Assembly: GCA_002105175.1 (NCBI GenBank)
Contig: MCGE01000019.1
Span: forward strand, 124,001 to 188,000
Direction of reading: 5' to 3'
Source of the DNA: Absidia repens
Lineage: Eukaryota > Mucoromycota > Mucoromycetes > Mucorales > Cunninghamellaceae
Length of the DNA stretch: 64,000 nucleotides
Positions 47,654 to 58,053 of this stretch are shown in pieces (position 1 is the stretch's first letter; each line of letters begins with the position of its first letter). Position numbers and translations under genes: made by a program. Below the pieces are notes generated by a model. That model made no database searches and had not been told where the DNA came from. It saw only the letters and a program-made list of their open reading frames with translations.

Positions 47654-50600
47654 ATGGAAACACAGCTTGGCATCACTATTAGTGGCAAGCCTTTCGGAGT
47701 GGATGCCATCACTTGGTCTGAAGATGGTATAATTGCTGCCTGTACTGACACCTACATTCATTTGATTGTAAGTATAAAGGAACATTACAAAAAGGAGTCC
47801 GAGTTGCTCTAGTTTAGGTAAAACCTCACCTCATTCTTTCCAACGAAAACTAGACACCTATTATTGCCGGCCTATCTTCAGATTATGGAAACTATAAGGT
47901 GAATACTATTATCAATGATCTGCTACCGGAAAGTGCTGACTTTGACGAATCAAGAGGTAAATTCAAGCTCATTTGGATTGATTTGAACTGTCTTCGTGTA
48001 TGACACTATTACCGACGCGTTTTCTTTTGACTTTTATTAGTTCTTGAAAAGCCTTTGGATCCTTCTTATTCGATTCCTGAAATGTACCGCTGTACCAGCT
48101 GGTCACCTACTGGCCTATCCAGAATCTACGGGTAATATTCTTTAATACATATTATGAGATATATTCCAGCTCAACTGACTTTTCTTCTTCCAGATGCCTA
48201 TTGACAGTTGTCACAACAAAACATAGAGTCCTATTATTTGAATTAGGCAAGAACACTTCCAATTGGTCGTTGGTAAGGACATAGCCATCTCAGATCTCTC
48301 CTATTTTCTCACGCTTTAATTGTAGCATACTGATATGACGCCACTACTGATGAGTGATACTTTACAAGACTCTGACACTGGCACATTCGAAAATTTGGAA
48401 CAAATTCATCAGTTTCATTCCTTATGTTAGTATAAAGGAAGCGTATGTCATGTATCTATCGGGATCTAACTAACTATTGATCTATTCTAGACGCTGTTTG
48501 GTCACCTATCATTGTCACTGATCCTTTGATGCCAAACCCTGCTTTGATGGCTATTTCAAACCAAGCTGGCGAAGTGTCTTTGTGGAGGTAAGATCATATA
48601 CAACGGAACAAGGCAAGATTTTCTGCTGATTCTCTCTCTCTGTCTCTCTCTCTCTATGAACGTGTGTGCATAAATAGCTACTCGGTGGTATGCGGAATTC
48701 AGCACCAAACAACCTTTAAGCCTCACTCTTCTTTTGTAAACTTGATGCGCTGGTCGAAATGGCGGAAATATGATAATTATTGTAAGAAAAGAAAAATATG
48801 ATATACTTATAGATGGACGAACACGACAATCTTACTTTTGTATAATTATAGATATTGGGTATCTCCTATCGACTAGTACCAATGGAACTGTTACATTGAC
48901 TTCTGTTAAAGTGATATACGACCCATCATCAATCAGATCCGTTGAAACGGATACTATCAGTACTTGGTTCGAAGAAAACTCCGGATCGATTTCTATGATC
49001 AAACTCTGGGATGAATCCGTAAGTATGATTTCGCTATTTATTTAACTTCATACAAAGTACTGCCAATTAATATTTGCTACATTTCTTTTTCTATCTTTTT
49101 TTTTTTTTCCTCAGGGCGACTCTATCAAAATTCTTATCGCAAAATATGTCAACGTTTATTCAGCTGTGCTCAAAGTACAAGAAGACAAAAAACTCGTACT
49201 GGAGGGTGACTGGATGGATTACACTGTACCACGTACAGCAGTTGGTGTCTCAGGTAAACCAAAGTTTTTTTTTTTTATTTTATTCCCTAGCTACTTCCAC
49301 TCCTTCACTTATTTACGTTATTTTTCTTTATTTATGATTAGGTGGCTACTTTGGAAATGAGGGGCATTACATCCGACTATTCACTTATGAAGGCGATGGT
49401 TTAGTTTTATCTTATCAAAATGGAAATTTGGAACTTGTCGATCATTTATCTGTTGGAATGACCAAAAAATTACAATCGAAATTCAAGCAGCAATGGGTTG
49501 AAGATGTATCAAAAAATGAAGATGAAGATCTGTTGAATAATCTCGATATGATTCCACAAGTCTGGGGTGTCGACAGCACACCAAACGGTCTTTATTCTGC
49601 CATTATGTATACGTAAGTTACAATTTCTAATGGTACAAACCTATTATAACATCTCTCTCTCCCTTCCTCTTATTGATATAGAATCAAGCCTGTGGTGGAT
49701 ATTCACACATATGGCGAATCAAGAGATAGTACATCGATTACATTTTTGATCCATCCGAAAATCAACGGCGTCAATGCTAATCAAAAGCTACTCAAGGACC
49801 TGGAACGGTATATTCATGACCCTGACTTCTGTAAGTTTTTTGAAAAAAAAAAAAAAAAAAGGACCGGCAAAGGAAGGAAATATCGGAAGGCTGATGACCA
49901 AATTTATGATATTCTTTAGTTTTTACGTATCCTGTGCAATCAATTCTCCACGAGCAATTGGAATTTATTCTGGATGAAGAAGAAAATGAATCACTGATGG
50001 CTTGTCTACACCAATTGAATGATCTTATGGAAAAACCAAATGACGATAACTCAAGGTAAGAAGTAATGACTCTCCAAAATAAAAAAGAGGTGGTGAATAA
50101 TTTATAACTGAAAACGCACCACTATTTCTTTGTTTTTGTAGGTGGGCTCATTCAAGTATATGTAGAAGGGTCTTCAGTCCAACAAACGCTATTGCTTCTC
50201 GAATTATTTTCTATTTCAATAACGAATTGAAGGTAAAAACAAAGCAAAAATAAAATGATGAGCATCATTTATTTTCTTACTTTTTGTTTTATACACTCTT
50301 CTTAGAACTACAAACTTCAGGACAACACTCGGGCATTCCTCCTTGAAATGGATATGAAGAGTCGCAGCTACATCATCTGCAGCTTTTTCCAGTCAATTTT
50401 ATCGTATTGCAACGAGCGCGATGACCAATTCTGGAAATCCCTCAGTGGTAAGTTAAAGGAAAGAAAACGATTGAATAGCTCATTTTCTCGTCTTTTTCAT
50501 TATGTAGATGATGATATTTCTCAGATGGTATTATGGTGTGATCGGGTCCTATACGAAGTGTTACCATTGCCGTCATCAGATTTGCTTCAAACTGTGAAAA

Positions 50601-51256
50601 CAGCATATGACAAATTACAACAGCATCGTCCATCGTCTCCAGCATTGGACAATCTATCTATTGAAGTGGGCATCGTGGATTCTGCTTTGAATGGAAACAA
50701 TGTCATGAACGTGGATATACGACCGAAACAAAAGTGTCCAGCTTGTGATAATTATATCCTTTTTTTATATATTATTAGATGTGCAAAAAAAAAAAAGAGA
50801 GAGGGACGAGGTTGGATGGTTTGTAATGGTGTGGATTATGATTATCCTTAACAGATTATGCACGGATTCCCTTTTCTATAGGTGCTATTTGTGTATGCAG
50901 TACTGGACATGCCTTCGGTAAGAAAACGAAGACAAAATCAAAACTAGCATTGATATTCATTTCTTTTATGTACTTCGTTAGACCGATGCGCTGTTACTTT
51001 AAAAGTGATCACTTCCCCGCTTTATCAATGTTGTATAAATTGTGGTGTTAAGCGTCTTCAACTGACAATGGATGGAGACAATCAGCAAAATGCGTCATCA
51101 TCAATGTCTTTATCGGATACAGTGCTATCTGAATGTTGGAAGTGTCTCTATTGTGGATCGGATATGGAAGCAATCACGGTAATAATGAAATATAAAAAAG
51201 GTTCTGAATGTGCTAACTCTTTATTTATATTATTGTTTATGTATATATAGCTCTAG
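47654..51256 (+). CDS. TFIIIC subunit with WD repeats and zinc finger
   Basis: More than fifteen exons. METQLGITISGKPFGVDAITWSEDGIIAACTDTYIHLITPI starts a WD-type propeller, as in GTF3C4/Tfc8-type TFIIIC subunits. MYRCTSWSPTGLS, LLTVVTTKHRVLLFEL, YAVWSPIIV and ALMAISNQAGEVSLWR are further blades. The C-terminal part has a helical stretch (SYIICSFFQSILSYCNERDDQFW) and a zinc finger: CPACDN, WIPFSIGAICVCSTGHAFDRCAVTL, then QCCINCGVK and CWKCLYCG. The finger is the zf-TFIIIC layout (Cys pair, IPF, Cys, GH-x-x-x-RC, Cys pairs). One intron (50754-50863) is AT-AC, U12-type. The last intron leaves only CTC TAG in the final exon. TFIIIC recruits TFIIIB to tRNA genes. COG3 ends about 260 bases upstream on the same strand. 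Confidence 0.87.
50754..50863 (+). other. U12-type AT-AC intron
   Basis: The intron starts ATATCCTTTTTTT at 50754, the full U12 5' consensus ATATCCTT. It carries TCCTTAAC at 50845-50852, an exact core of the U12 branch site, and ends GCAC at 50863, 12-13 nucleotides after the branch adenosine. Joining AAT-T to GG-ATT restores the zinc-finger frame as CPACDN-W-IPF. No GT-AG alternative keeps both the frame and the IPF residues. Confidence 0.88.
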
Positions 51257-51480
51257 TGTGGTAGTAGTCGTTAGTATTTTGTATATAGTATAGATTTGCC
51301 CGACAATGTCATATAGTATTAAACTTGAACTTGAAATCAAAAATTAATAAAAATCAACGGGCGATTATAGTAGGACAAATGGACAAAGAAGCGAAAATTG
51401 AAGACTAAATATGGTACCGAGTTTTATGTAGGCTGGATTTTCTATATGACTTTTCTTTATTTTATTTTTTAGGAAACACA
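51257..51480. other. 3' region of TFIIIC gene
   Basis: 3' UTR with an AATAAA-like signal at about 51343. No further gene is supported. Confidence 0.4.
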
Positions 51481-51684
51481 CCTTCTAATATACAGCATCA
51501 ATTTAGCATAAAACAAAATTATGAATTGGATACAGTGCTCCATATATGCATGATTTTTGACTCCATTTATGTCTTTGAAACTACCACAACCGCATATGTA
51601 CCGACATTTCATAGACAATTTTTTGTGGCAGAGGTGAAAAAAAAAAGTGCGGCACTTGAACACGAATGAACATATGACTAACAC
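51481..51684 (-). pseudogene. Zinc-finger fragment, Sfp1/JAZF1-like
   Basis: A minus-strand frame reads HLCHKKLSMKCRYICGCGSFKDINGVKNHAYMEHC. YICGCG-SFKDINGVKNHA...H fits the C2H2 finger of Sfp1/JAZF1-type factors (Y-x-C...C-x-x-[YF]-K-[ND]-x-NG-[IV]-K-x-H...H), with preceding CHKK as a possible half finger. No flanking exons or start are visible and the frame then degenerates. It is more likely a decayed gene piece than an active gene. Confidence 0.35.
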
Positions 51685-51714
51685 ACCGTAAGTTATTTTG
51701 TTCCGTACTTATAT

Positions 51715-51840
51715 AGGGGACCTCGATAAATTGGATGGCAAGACTACTCGACTTGAAGCAGTGCAGGAATTACAAACAATGGGATTATTGTTAGATCATA
51801 CAAAACAAATAGCATTATCCCCCTTTCCCAGTCCATGATC
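51715..51840 (+). pseudogene. Orphan exon-like fragment
   Basis: A frame following a TATAG acceptor-like site reads DLDKLDGKTTRLEAVQELQTMGLLLDHTKQIALSPFPSP and stops at TGA (51837-51839). The composition is protein-like (alternating charged and hydrophobic, helical) but no family or upstream exon is recognised. It may be a remnant of a last exon. Confidence 0.3.
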
Positions 51841-52659
51841 CAGAGCTGTATTTATATATCCTCTCTTAGCTTCTATTCCATTAGCATTAGCACTATTATT
51901 CCTCATTATGAGGCTCAAACGCCCGATTTCCTGGTTTTATATCATATCACTTTTTTAAATAAAAAACAAATTGATTTAAGCATGTCCCAGTCTTCGTTTT
52001 GTAGTCAGTGCATTTGTTTATAGCAGTATGATAATGGCCAATCATATTCCATTGTTGTTGCATACACCGGAAACCCGTTTTTTATAATTATGTAAGATTA
52101 ACTCACTTCCAAGACTTGGGATGTTAGCTTTATGCAATTATGATAAATTAGGTGTTGGTCATATCAATTTTCGATTTTTTATATTATCGTATGATTAAAG
52201 TGACATCGAACGGGTCATAATTTAATGAAAAATATTTTTCTGATCTTTTGCTAAAAAACCATTAAATATCTTTCAATTAGACAAATAGTCTCATGTTTCT
52301 TCAATTTAGGCAATATTGAGACAAATTATGTGATATTAGGAATTCTATATAGTAGACTTTTTCTCTATTTGTCCATAGATGTCGTCGCTTGAAGCACGGC
52401 GGCTGATCAATGTCGCCTCATGCCTTACTCATTTGTTTTTCTGCACGTACTGTACAGTACAAGCACGGTGGCGCTGAATATACGCATTTGACAATGCAAA
52501 AAAACCGTAAGAGAAACGATGTACATAAACGCATGGAGATAGGACATATTTTATTCAGATTTTGATTATTGATAGAGAGAGAAAAAGAATGGAAGTTTCA
52601 TTTGGCTCCCATCAAGAGAATGATACAAAGACTGATAAAGGCTGCAAAAAATCATTTCA
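51841..52659. other. Gene-free spacer with 14-bp palindrome
   Basis: AT-rich. GTACTGTACAGTAC at 52447-52460 is a perfect palindrome related to those at 14.89 and 21.49 kb. A CT-rich 3' end leads into the repeat. Confidence 0.45.
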
Positions 52660-53375
52660 AATCCCGCCCACATGAAATATTTTACGTCTCCCTCTCCCAC
52701 TTTTTTTATTTTTTCGGTTCTCTTTTCTTTTTGATTATTTTTTCTTCACCATTCAATTTCTATGAGGTTATTTTGGACTTAGAATAGCATCAAGACCAGG
52801 TTAGAAGGGTTTTCAGCTTAGGGATTACAAGATGCATGGGGAAACCCTTTCAATTTGGATCTAGGATTTAGGTCCACCATTAGTTGGCTTTGTAGTCTTT
52901 ATTAGCTTAATGTAGTATTAGTTTGTCCATAGTTTGTTTCTATATTTGAATAAAATATGTCTCTTCTTACTTCCGTCAATGAAGAATGTTTTGTTAGTCT
53001 CTCTCATGTCTTGTTCAATAGATTCCTTTTTTTACTACCATCAGTCCTTTAGATTAGTGTTGAGTGTTGTTGTGAGTCAAAGTCTGATATCCCTTTTGTC
53101 ATTCTCATGCTTTGTACTATACAATATATTAGAGATCTTTTTACAACTGTCACCTTAGATTAGTATTGGCCATCCTTCAAATCTCCTCTTAACCTCCCCC
53201 ATGCTTTCCTCCGGTAGATCCCTAGTTGCAATGAACCCTCGTGTTTAGTTTTCGTATTTATCAAAATGCTCAATAAAATACGATTTTTTATTACCCATTC
53301 TTTGATCCATTTTTGTGAGTGGTCTATCACACATCTGCTTTCTAGTTCATCTATTATAGCTACTTTGACCACCTC
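52660..53375 (+). repeat. Dispersed repeat, copy at 52.7 kb
   Basis: Head AAATCCCGCCCACATGAAAT, CT-rich tract, CACCATTCAATTTCTATGAG, TTAGAATAGCATCAAGACC, core TTAGGGATTACAAGATGCAT and GGATCTAGGATTTAGG. Then TGAATAAAATATGTCTC, TTTAGATTAGTGTTGAG, CTTAGATTAGTATTGGCC, TGCAATGAACCCTCGTG, TCAATAAAATACG and TAGTTCATCTATTATAGCTAC. No coding frame is maintained. Confidence 0.85.
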
Positions 53376-54053
53376 ACGACTGATTTCCAGTTCTAGCTCG
53401 CTTAATGTGAAATGTAGCTCTATTTCACTCATATTTTCAATCAACCAACGCCGTTACACTAATGGAAACTCCACTAGATGGGACATGCTGCATATATCCA
53501 GTTCATTATTATTTCTATTAAGCACACATAACCCAAATAAATACCAGTTATTTGTTAAGGAACTACCCGGAAAGTACGAAATCGCGGAAGCATCAATACC
53601 AATCCTGCTTGATATTTTTTTTTTTTTTTTTTTTTTTTTTTGGCATAAACAGAAAAATTCAAAAGGTTGAACGTTGAACATGACGAGTAAAGCTCCAAGG
53701 GATTACCCACTGAAATGCAAAATGCGGGGTGGTTGTTTAATCTCTGTATCCTGGCAATATCCACGTTCCAATGTTTAAATCCAGCGAACTTTTTCTTTTT
53801 CGAGCAGAGAATGCCGCGTGTCGTAAATGTCGCAAGCTTTAAAAATTGATGATTAACTGAATTTCAATAGGAGAGAGGAGATGAAATTCCATCGGTGATG
53901 AAAAATGAGCCAATGATACAGGTTGAAAATTGTACCATCATTATTCTTTTTATTACAAAAAGAAACAATGGGGCATGACTGGAACCAATTTTTTTGCTTT
54001 CTTTTACTTTATTTACTACCTTGCATACAATTCGTAGAAACCATCAAATACAA
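53376..54053. promoter_or_regulatory. Spacer and MsrA promoter region
   Basis: T23 tract near 53618-53641 and MsrA upstream region. A minus frame overlapping the repeat end is not supported. Confidence 0.35.
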
Positions 54054-54779
54054 ATGACCACCGAAATTGCTACTTTTGCCGCCGGATGCTTCTGGTAAGA
54101 AACTTTTTCTATTTTTTTTTTTAACTGTTTGCTGTATTCATGCGTTTTTTCAAACTTAATTTTATTTAAGGGGTACCGAACATATTTACAATAAACACTT
54201 TAAAGGAATCGAAACCAAAGTTGGTTATACTGGAGGGTCTGTTGAAGATCCTCGGTACGAACAAGTCAAAAAAGGTTCCACTGACCATGCCGAAGCGTTA
54301 GAAATCAAGTTTGACCCTGCGCAAATCTCATACGAATCCTTAGTGGAATTCTTTTACAAAATGCATGGTAAAACTCCACTACTTTCACCTCTCCCATATC
54401 ATAAATGTTGAATCATGACGTCCCATTCCATATTATGATGTTATTAGATCCTACTACTTTGAACTATCAAGGTCCCGATGTTGGTAGCCAATACCGATCA
54501 GCCATTTTTTATCATTCACCCGAACAAAAACAAGTAATAGATAAGGTCACAACACAAGTACAAAAGGAACACTACCCCAATCAACCTATTGTCACTGAAA
54601 TTGTACCTTTCCAAAGTTTTCATGATGCTGAAAAATATCATCAATTCTATTTGGAACGTAACCCAGATGGCTATGCTGTAAGTACAATAAGAGAATACAG
54701 CTTCATAATGATGATCGACTGACAATTTGTTTATGTTTTATCAATTCAATAGTGCCCTACTCATTATTTACGCTGGTAG
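54054..54779 (+). CDS. MXR1: Peptide methionine sulfoxide reductase A
   Basis: Four exons, about 165 residues. MTTEIATFAAGCFWGTEHIY carries the MsrA active-site GCFWG-type motif; the Cys is catalytic, and the GCFW codon for Trp is split by the first intron. Next are [67 protein letters not shown] (MsrA signature), and FHDAEKYHQFYLERNPDGYACPTHYLRW at the end. It reduces the S-epimer of methionine sulfoxide in proteins or free, using thioredoxin. No presequence is visible, so the predicted site is the cytosol. Stop TAG at 54777-54779. Confidence 0.95.
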
Positions 54780-55401
54780 TTTACTTCATTTTTATCATCA
54801 CATCATTCCCCCCTCCCTCTGTATTATAGTCGCATGTTCCAATTTTACCCCTTCCACCTGTCAAAATAAAAAAAAATTTATTACAATATCCGCATATTTT
54901 TTTCTTGCGAAAAAAAAAGGGACACATTCTAAGCCTCTATGCGCTAAGATTTACACCCAGCTCCACAACTAGATAAAAATTGATGCCACTGAAAATTTAA
55001 ATTTATCTTCCTTCCTTTTACACAGCTCAAAACATAAGGTACGTATTTTGAATCCACAATCACCCATCCATCCATCCATCCATCCATCCATCTATCCATC
55101 CACACATGCATCCATTATGATTCTATATAGTCACTTCTTTCTCTTCATGCCTTCTATTTTATCTCCTACTGTAATACCATTCAGTGGAATTCATGGATCC
55201 GTGATTAGATAGTCTGTGATTATGGACGTTTCTACTGTCTATTGTAAACTCAAAAGTACAAGGTTGAAAACGATTTTATATCTTCTCCTTTGCTCTTGAC
55301 CACTTGCAGTCGATGTAATGAAAACCGCTCTTTTGAATCGATTTATTCGTATGGATCGACACTCATTTAAGCGACCCCTCAATTTTTTACTAACAATTGT
55401 C

Positions 55402-55434
<33 letters not shown>

Positions 55435-55463
55435 TATATACATATTTTTGTTTGATAGACAAT
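54780..55463. promoter_or_regulatory. RPS22 promoter and 5' UTR intron
   Basis: A CT-rich start region (55010-55025) is followed by CTCAAAACATAAG and a donor GTACGT at 55039. Acceptor TTTGATAG ends at 55458, six bases before the ATG. A 5'-UTR intron is typical of ribosomal protein genes. The intron holds a CCAT tandem (about 55066-55110) and a TA tract (55411-55434). Confidence 0.6.
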
Positions 55464-56170
55464 ATGCGTGTTTCCGTCTTGAACGACTGTTTGAACAACA
55501 TCAACAACGCCGAACGTCGCGGTAAGAGACAAGTCCTTATCCGTCCTTCCTCCAAGGTCATTGTCAAGTTCTTGTCCGTCATGCAAAAGCACGGTAAGTC
55601 GTTTTTTTTATATTTTGATGTAGTAGTGGGGGGAAAGGTGTATTCCGGGTATAACTGGTGTTGCGATGCTTTTTTCACATCACAGCGCTTTTAGAACTTC
55701 GGTAGATTAATTTTTTGATTTCATCGTCTTCTTTTTTATCCAATCTTTATTAAATGTACCTCTAATACATTTATGATATGTTGACGATATGAAAGAGTTG
55801 ATGTGAATTGAAAGACATTTATTATTATTATTATTATTATTATTTATTGTGATTTGGCTGTTGATTATCACTTTTACTGATGCTTTTCCATCTTTTTCTT
55901 ATTACTATAGGTTACATCGGTGAATTCGAAGAAATCGATGACCACCGTTCCGGTAAGATCGTCATCCAACTCAACGGTCGTTTGAACAAGTGTGGTGTCA
56001 TCTCTCCCCGTTTCAACATCAAGATTGCTGAACTCGAAAAGTGGACCCAAAACTTGTTGCCTTCTCGTCAATTCGGTCACCTCGTCTTGACCACCTCCGC
56101 TGGTATCATGGATCACGAAGAAGCTCGTCGCAAGCACGCTGGTGGTAAGATTCTCGGTTTCTTCTACTAA
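55464..56170 (+). CDS. RPS22: Ribosomal protein uS8 (RPS22/RPS15A)
   Basis: Two coding exons, about 130 residues. [78 protein letters not shown] is near-identical in pattern to yeast Rps22 and human RPS15A. It ends [27 protein letters not shown]. It is a small-subunit protein of the 40S head-platform that contacts 18S rRNA. Starting at 55464 gives MRVSVL, one residue shorter than the family's M-x-R-x-x-V. The preceding 5'-UTR intron acceptor leaves no upstream ATG. The coding intron has an (ATT)n run. Confidence 0.95.
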
Positions 56171-56544
56171 ATTAGATATTTTTAGTTTAGTGTTTATTTG
56201 TCTGTTGATGAAATAAAATTATTCTCATGTCACATCACATTTATATGCTTGTCTTTACTGATGGGAAAATGGAAAGAGTTTATGATAGAGTGGGATTAGA
56301 CAATGTCGCATACGGTGTCTTTACAGATTTTTGAGTATTTGCACAGCGCATAGACTTTTTTTTTTTTTTTTTTTTTTTTTTGCAATCCCATAGGCGCTGG
56401 TATTATGCAAACTTTGGAGGTCCCTCTAAGAGTTCCACAGGTGACCGATGATTGTCCCGTCCCCCTCCCTCCTCCGATAATATAGAGCCGCTCTTTGGTC
56501 TTGGAGATGACACCTTTTACTTCAGATAAAATATTATAATTAAA
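56171..56544. other. RPS22 3' region
   Basis: 3' UTR (AATAAA-like at about 56215), then T24 near 56357-56380 on the plus strand. No gene is seen. Confidence 0.45.
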
Positions 56545-57020
56545 ATCCCGCCCACGTGGTGAATTTTTTTTATTTACTCCCAATTTTATTTTCCTCTCTC
56601 TTTCTTTTTTCTTCCATTTTTTCTTCATCATTCAACTTTTTAGGGGTTATCTTGGACTTAGATTAGTATCAGGACTAGTTTAGAACGGGTTTCAGCTTAG
56701 GGATTACAAGATGCATGGGGAAACCCTTTCATTTTGGATCCAGGATTTATAACCACCCATTAGTCTTCATTAGCTTAGTTTAGTTTAACCATAGTTTTTA
56801 TGTTCAACTGAATAAAATATGTTTCTTTTTAAATCCTTCAATTAATAAGTGTCCCAGCAGTCTTTCTCATGCCTTTTATCTTAGATACTTTTACAGTCCA
56901 CCCTCCAGATTAGTGTAGATCATTTCTCAGATCGCCAGCTATGTTCATCATGCTTCTTTCAATAGATCCCGCCGTTTGCTCCCTTGTTACAATGAGTCTC
57001 ACGCCGTCAGTTTAATATTA
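56545..57020 (+). repeat. Dispersed repeat, copy at 56.5 kb
   Basis: Head AAATCCCGCCCACGTGGTG, TTATTTACTCCCAATTTTAT, CT-rich tract, ATTCAACTTTTTAGGGG, TTAGATTAGTATCAGGACTAG, core TTAGGGATTACAAGATGCAT and GGATCCAGGATTTATAAC. Then TGAATAAAATATGTTTC, CAGATTAGTGTAGATC and TTACAATGAGTCTCACG. The middle TTTAGATTAG block is missing. CTTCAATAAAAACC at about 57458-57471 may be its displaced 3' end. Confidence 0.8.
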
Positions 57021-58053
57021 TCTAATATGGTCTAACTTGTTGTTCGTCTCGTCTCCCCTTGTTCCACGGTCACATACCACATACTTACTGTCATGAACCC
57101 AAACATCTAACACTTTTCTATTTCTTCCCGCATTTACTTCAATTTTGGATTCTTTAGTTATACCGACCATTCATTTTCATTTAATGAATTAGCTTACCCA
57201 CTTGTTTCTCGTTTTTTCTATTAGCTTGTTCCGTCCTGCCCTTCGGATGCATATTGTATCAATATTACCATTTTATTATTACTCTCTTTTCATACTTTTT
57301 TTGTTGTTCTGACTTATTAGTTCTGTACTTTCAGTGTAGTTATGACTCCATTCTCTCAATTCTTTATATACGTTGCCATCAGGTGTCATCCATCTCATCG
57401 TTTCTAACATACCCATCATTTGCCTTCAATTACTGCTTTAACAAAGATACTACTATGACTTCAATAAAAACCATATTTTTAGTTCCCCTTCCTTTTTTTT
57501 GGGGGGGGGGTGCGTAGTGACAAATGTATTTCAATAAATTATGTCCTTTCATCCACCGGATATCTAATGAAAAATGCCGCTATTACAGCCATACTGTGAG
57601 CGTCTATAGGATTTGGTATATTTCTATATAAAACCGCTTACAGTAGAAATAAATACTATAATACATATATAAAATGGAATATCACATTAAATCGAATGGA
57701 ACGTCGGATGCAGTATTCGACTTTGGAAGGCGATGATTCTTTTTTCAGGGCCGGGTGTTGTGCTAATTTTTTATTTCCACTATGAATGACGGCAATATAT
57801 ACGAAACTTGTCCATTCATTTATTAAAAACAAGAGAAAAAAAATGACATTTGAACAACGAATTTGTGGATAATTGAAAGGGTAGAGTACATTTTCCTTTT
57901 CGGGATTTACCGTGGAGCAAGAGATTTCGCCGCTGTGTTTTAAATGTTGACATATAATTAAGTGTTTGTGCCCCATCTCAAGCGTTTCTTTTTTTTTTTT
58001 AAAAAAAAAAAATTACATAAATCCAATTCTCAACCACACCAAAATATACTACA
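57021..58053. other. Gene-free spacer before DUF1479 gene
   Basis: AT-rich with a G10 run at about 57501-57510 and a T11/A12 hairpin at about 57988-58013 just before the next gene. Frames on either strand lack motifs. No supported feature. Confidence 0.4.

Noticed and set aside
55595..55911. Box C/D snoRNA candidate in the coding intron of RPS22 (TTGATGTG ... CTGA with a partial terminal stem)
   Set aside because: The C box does not match RUGAUGA, the middle is an ATT microsatellite, and no conserved guide can be proposed.
57254..57517. Hydrophobic frame near 57.3 kb
   Set aside because: Composition reflects T-rich noncoding DNA next to a repeat; no start context or homology.
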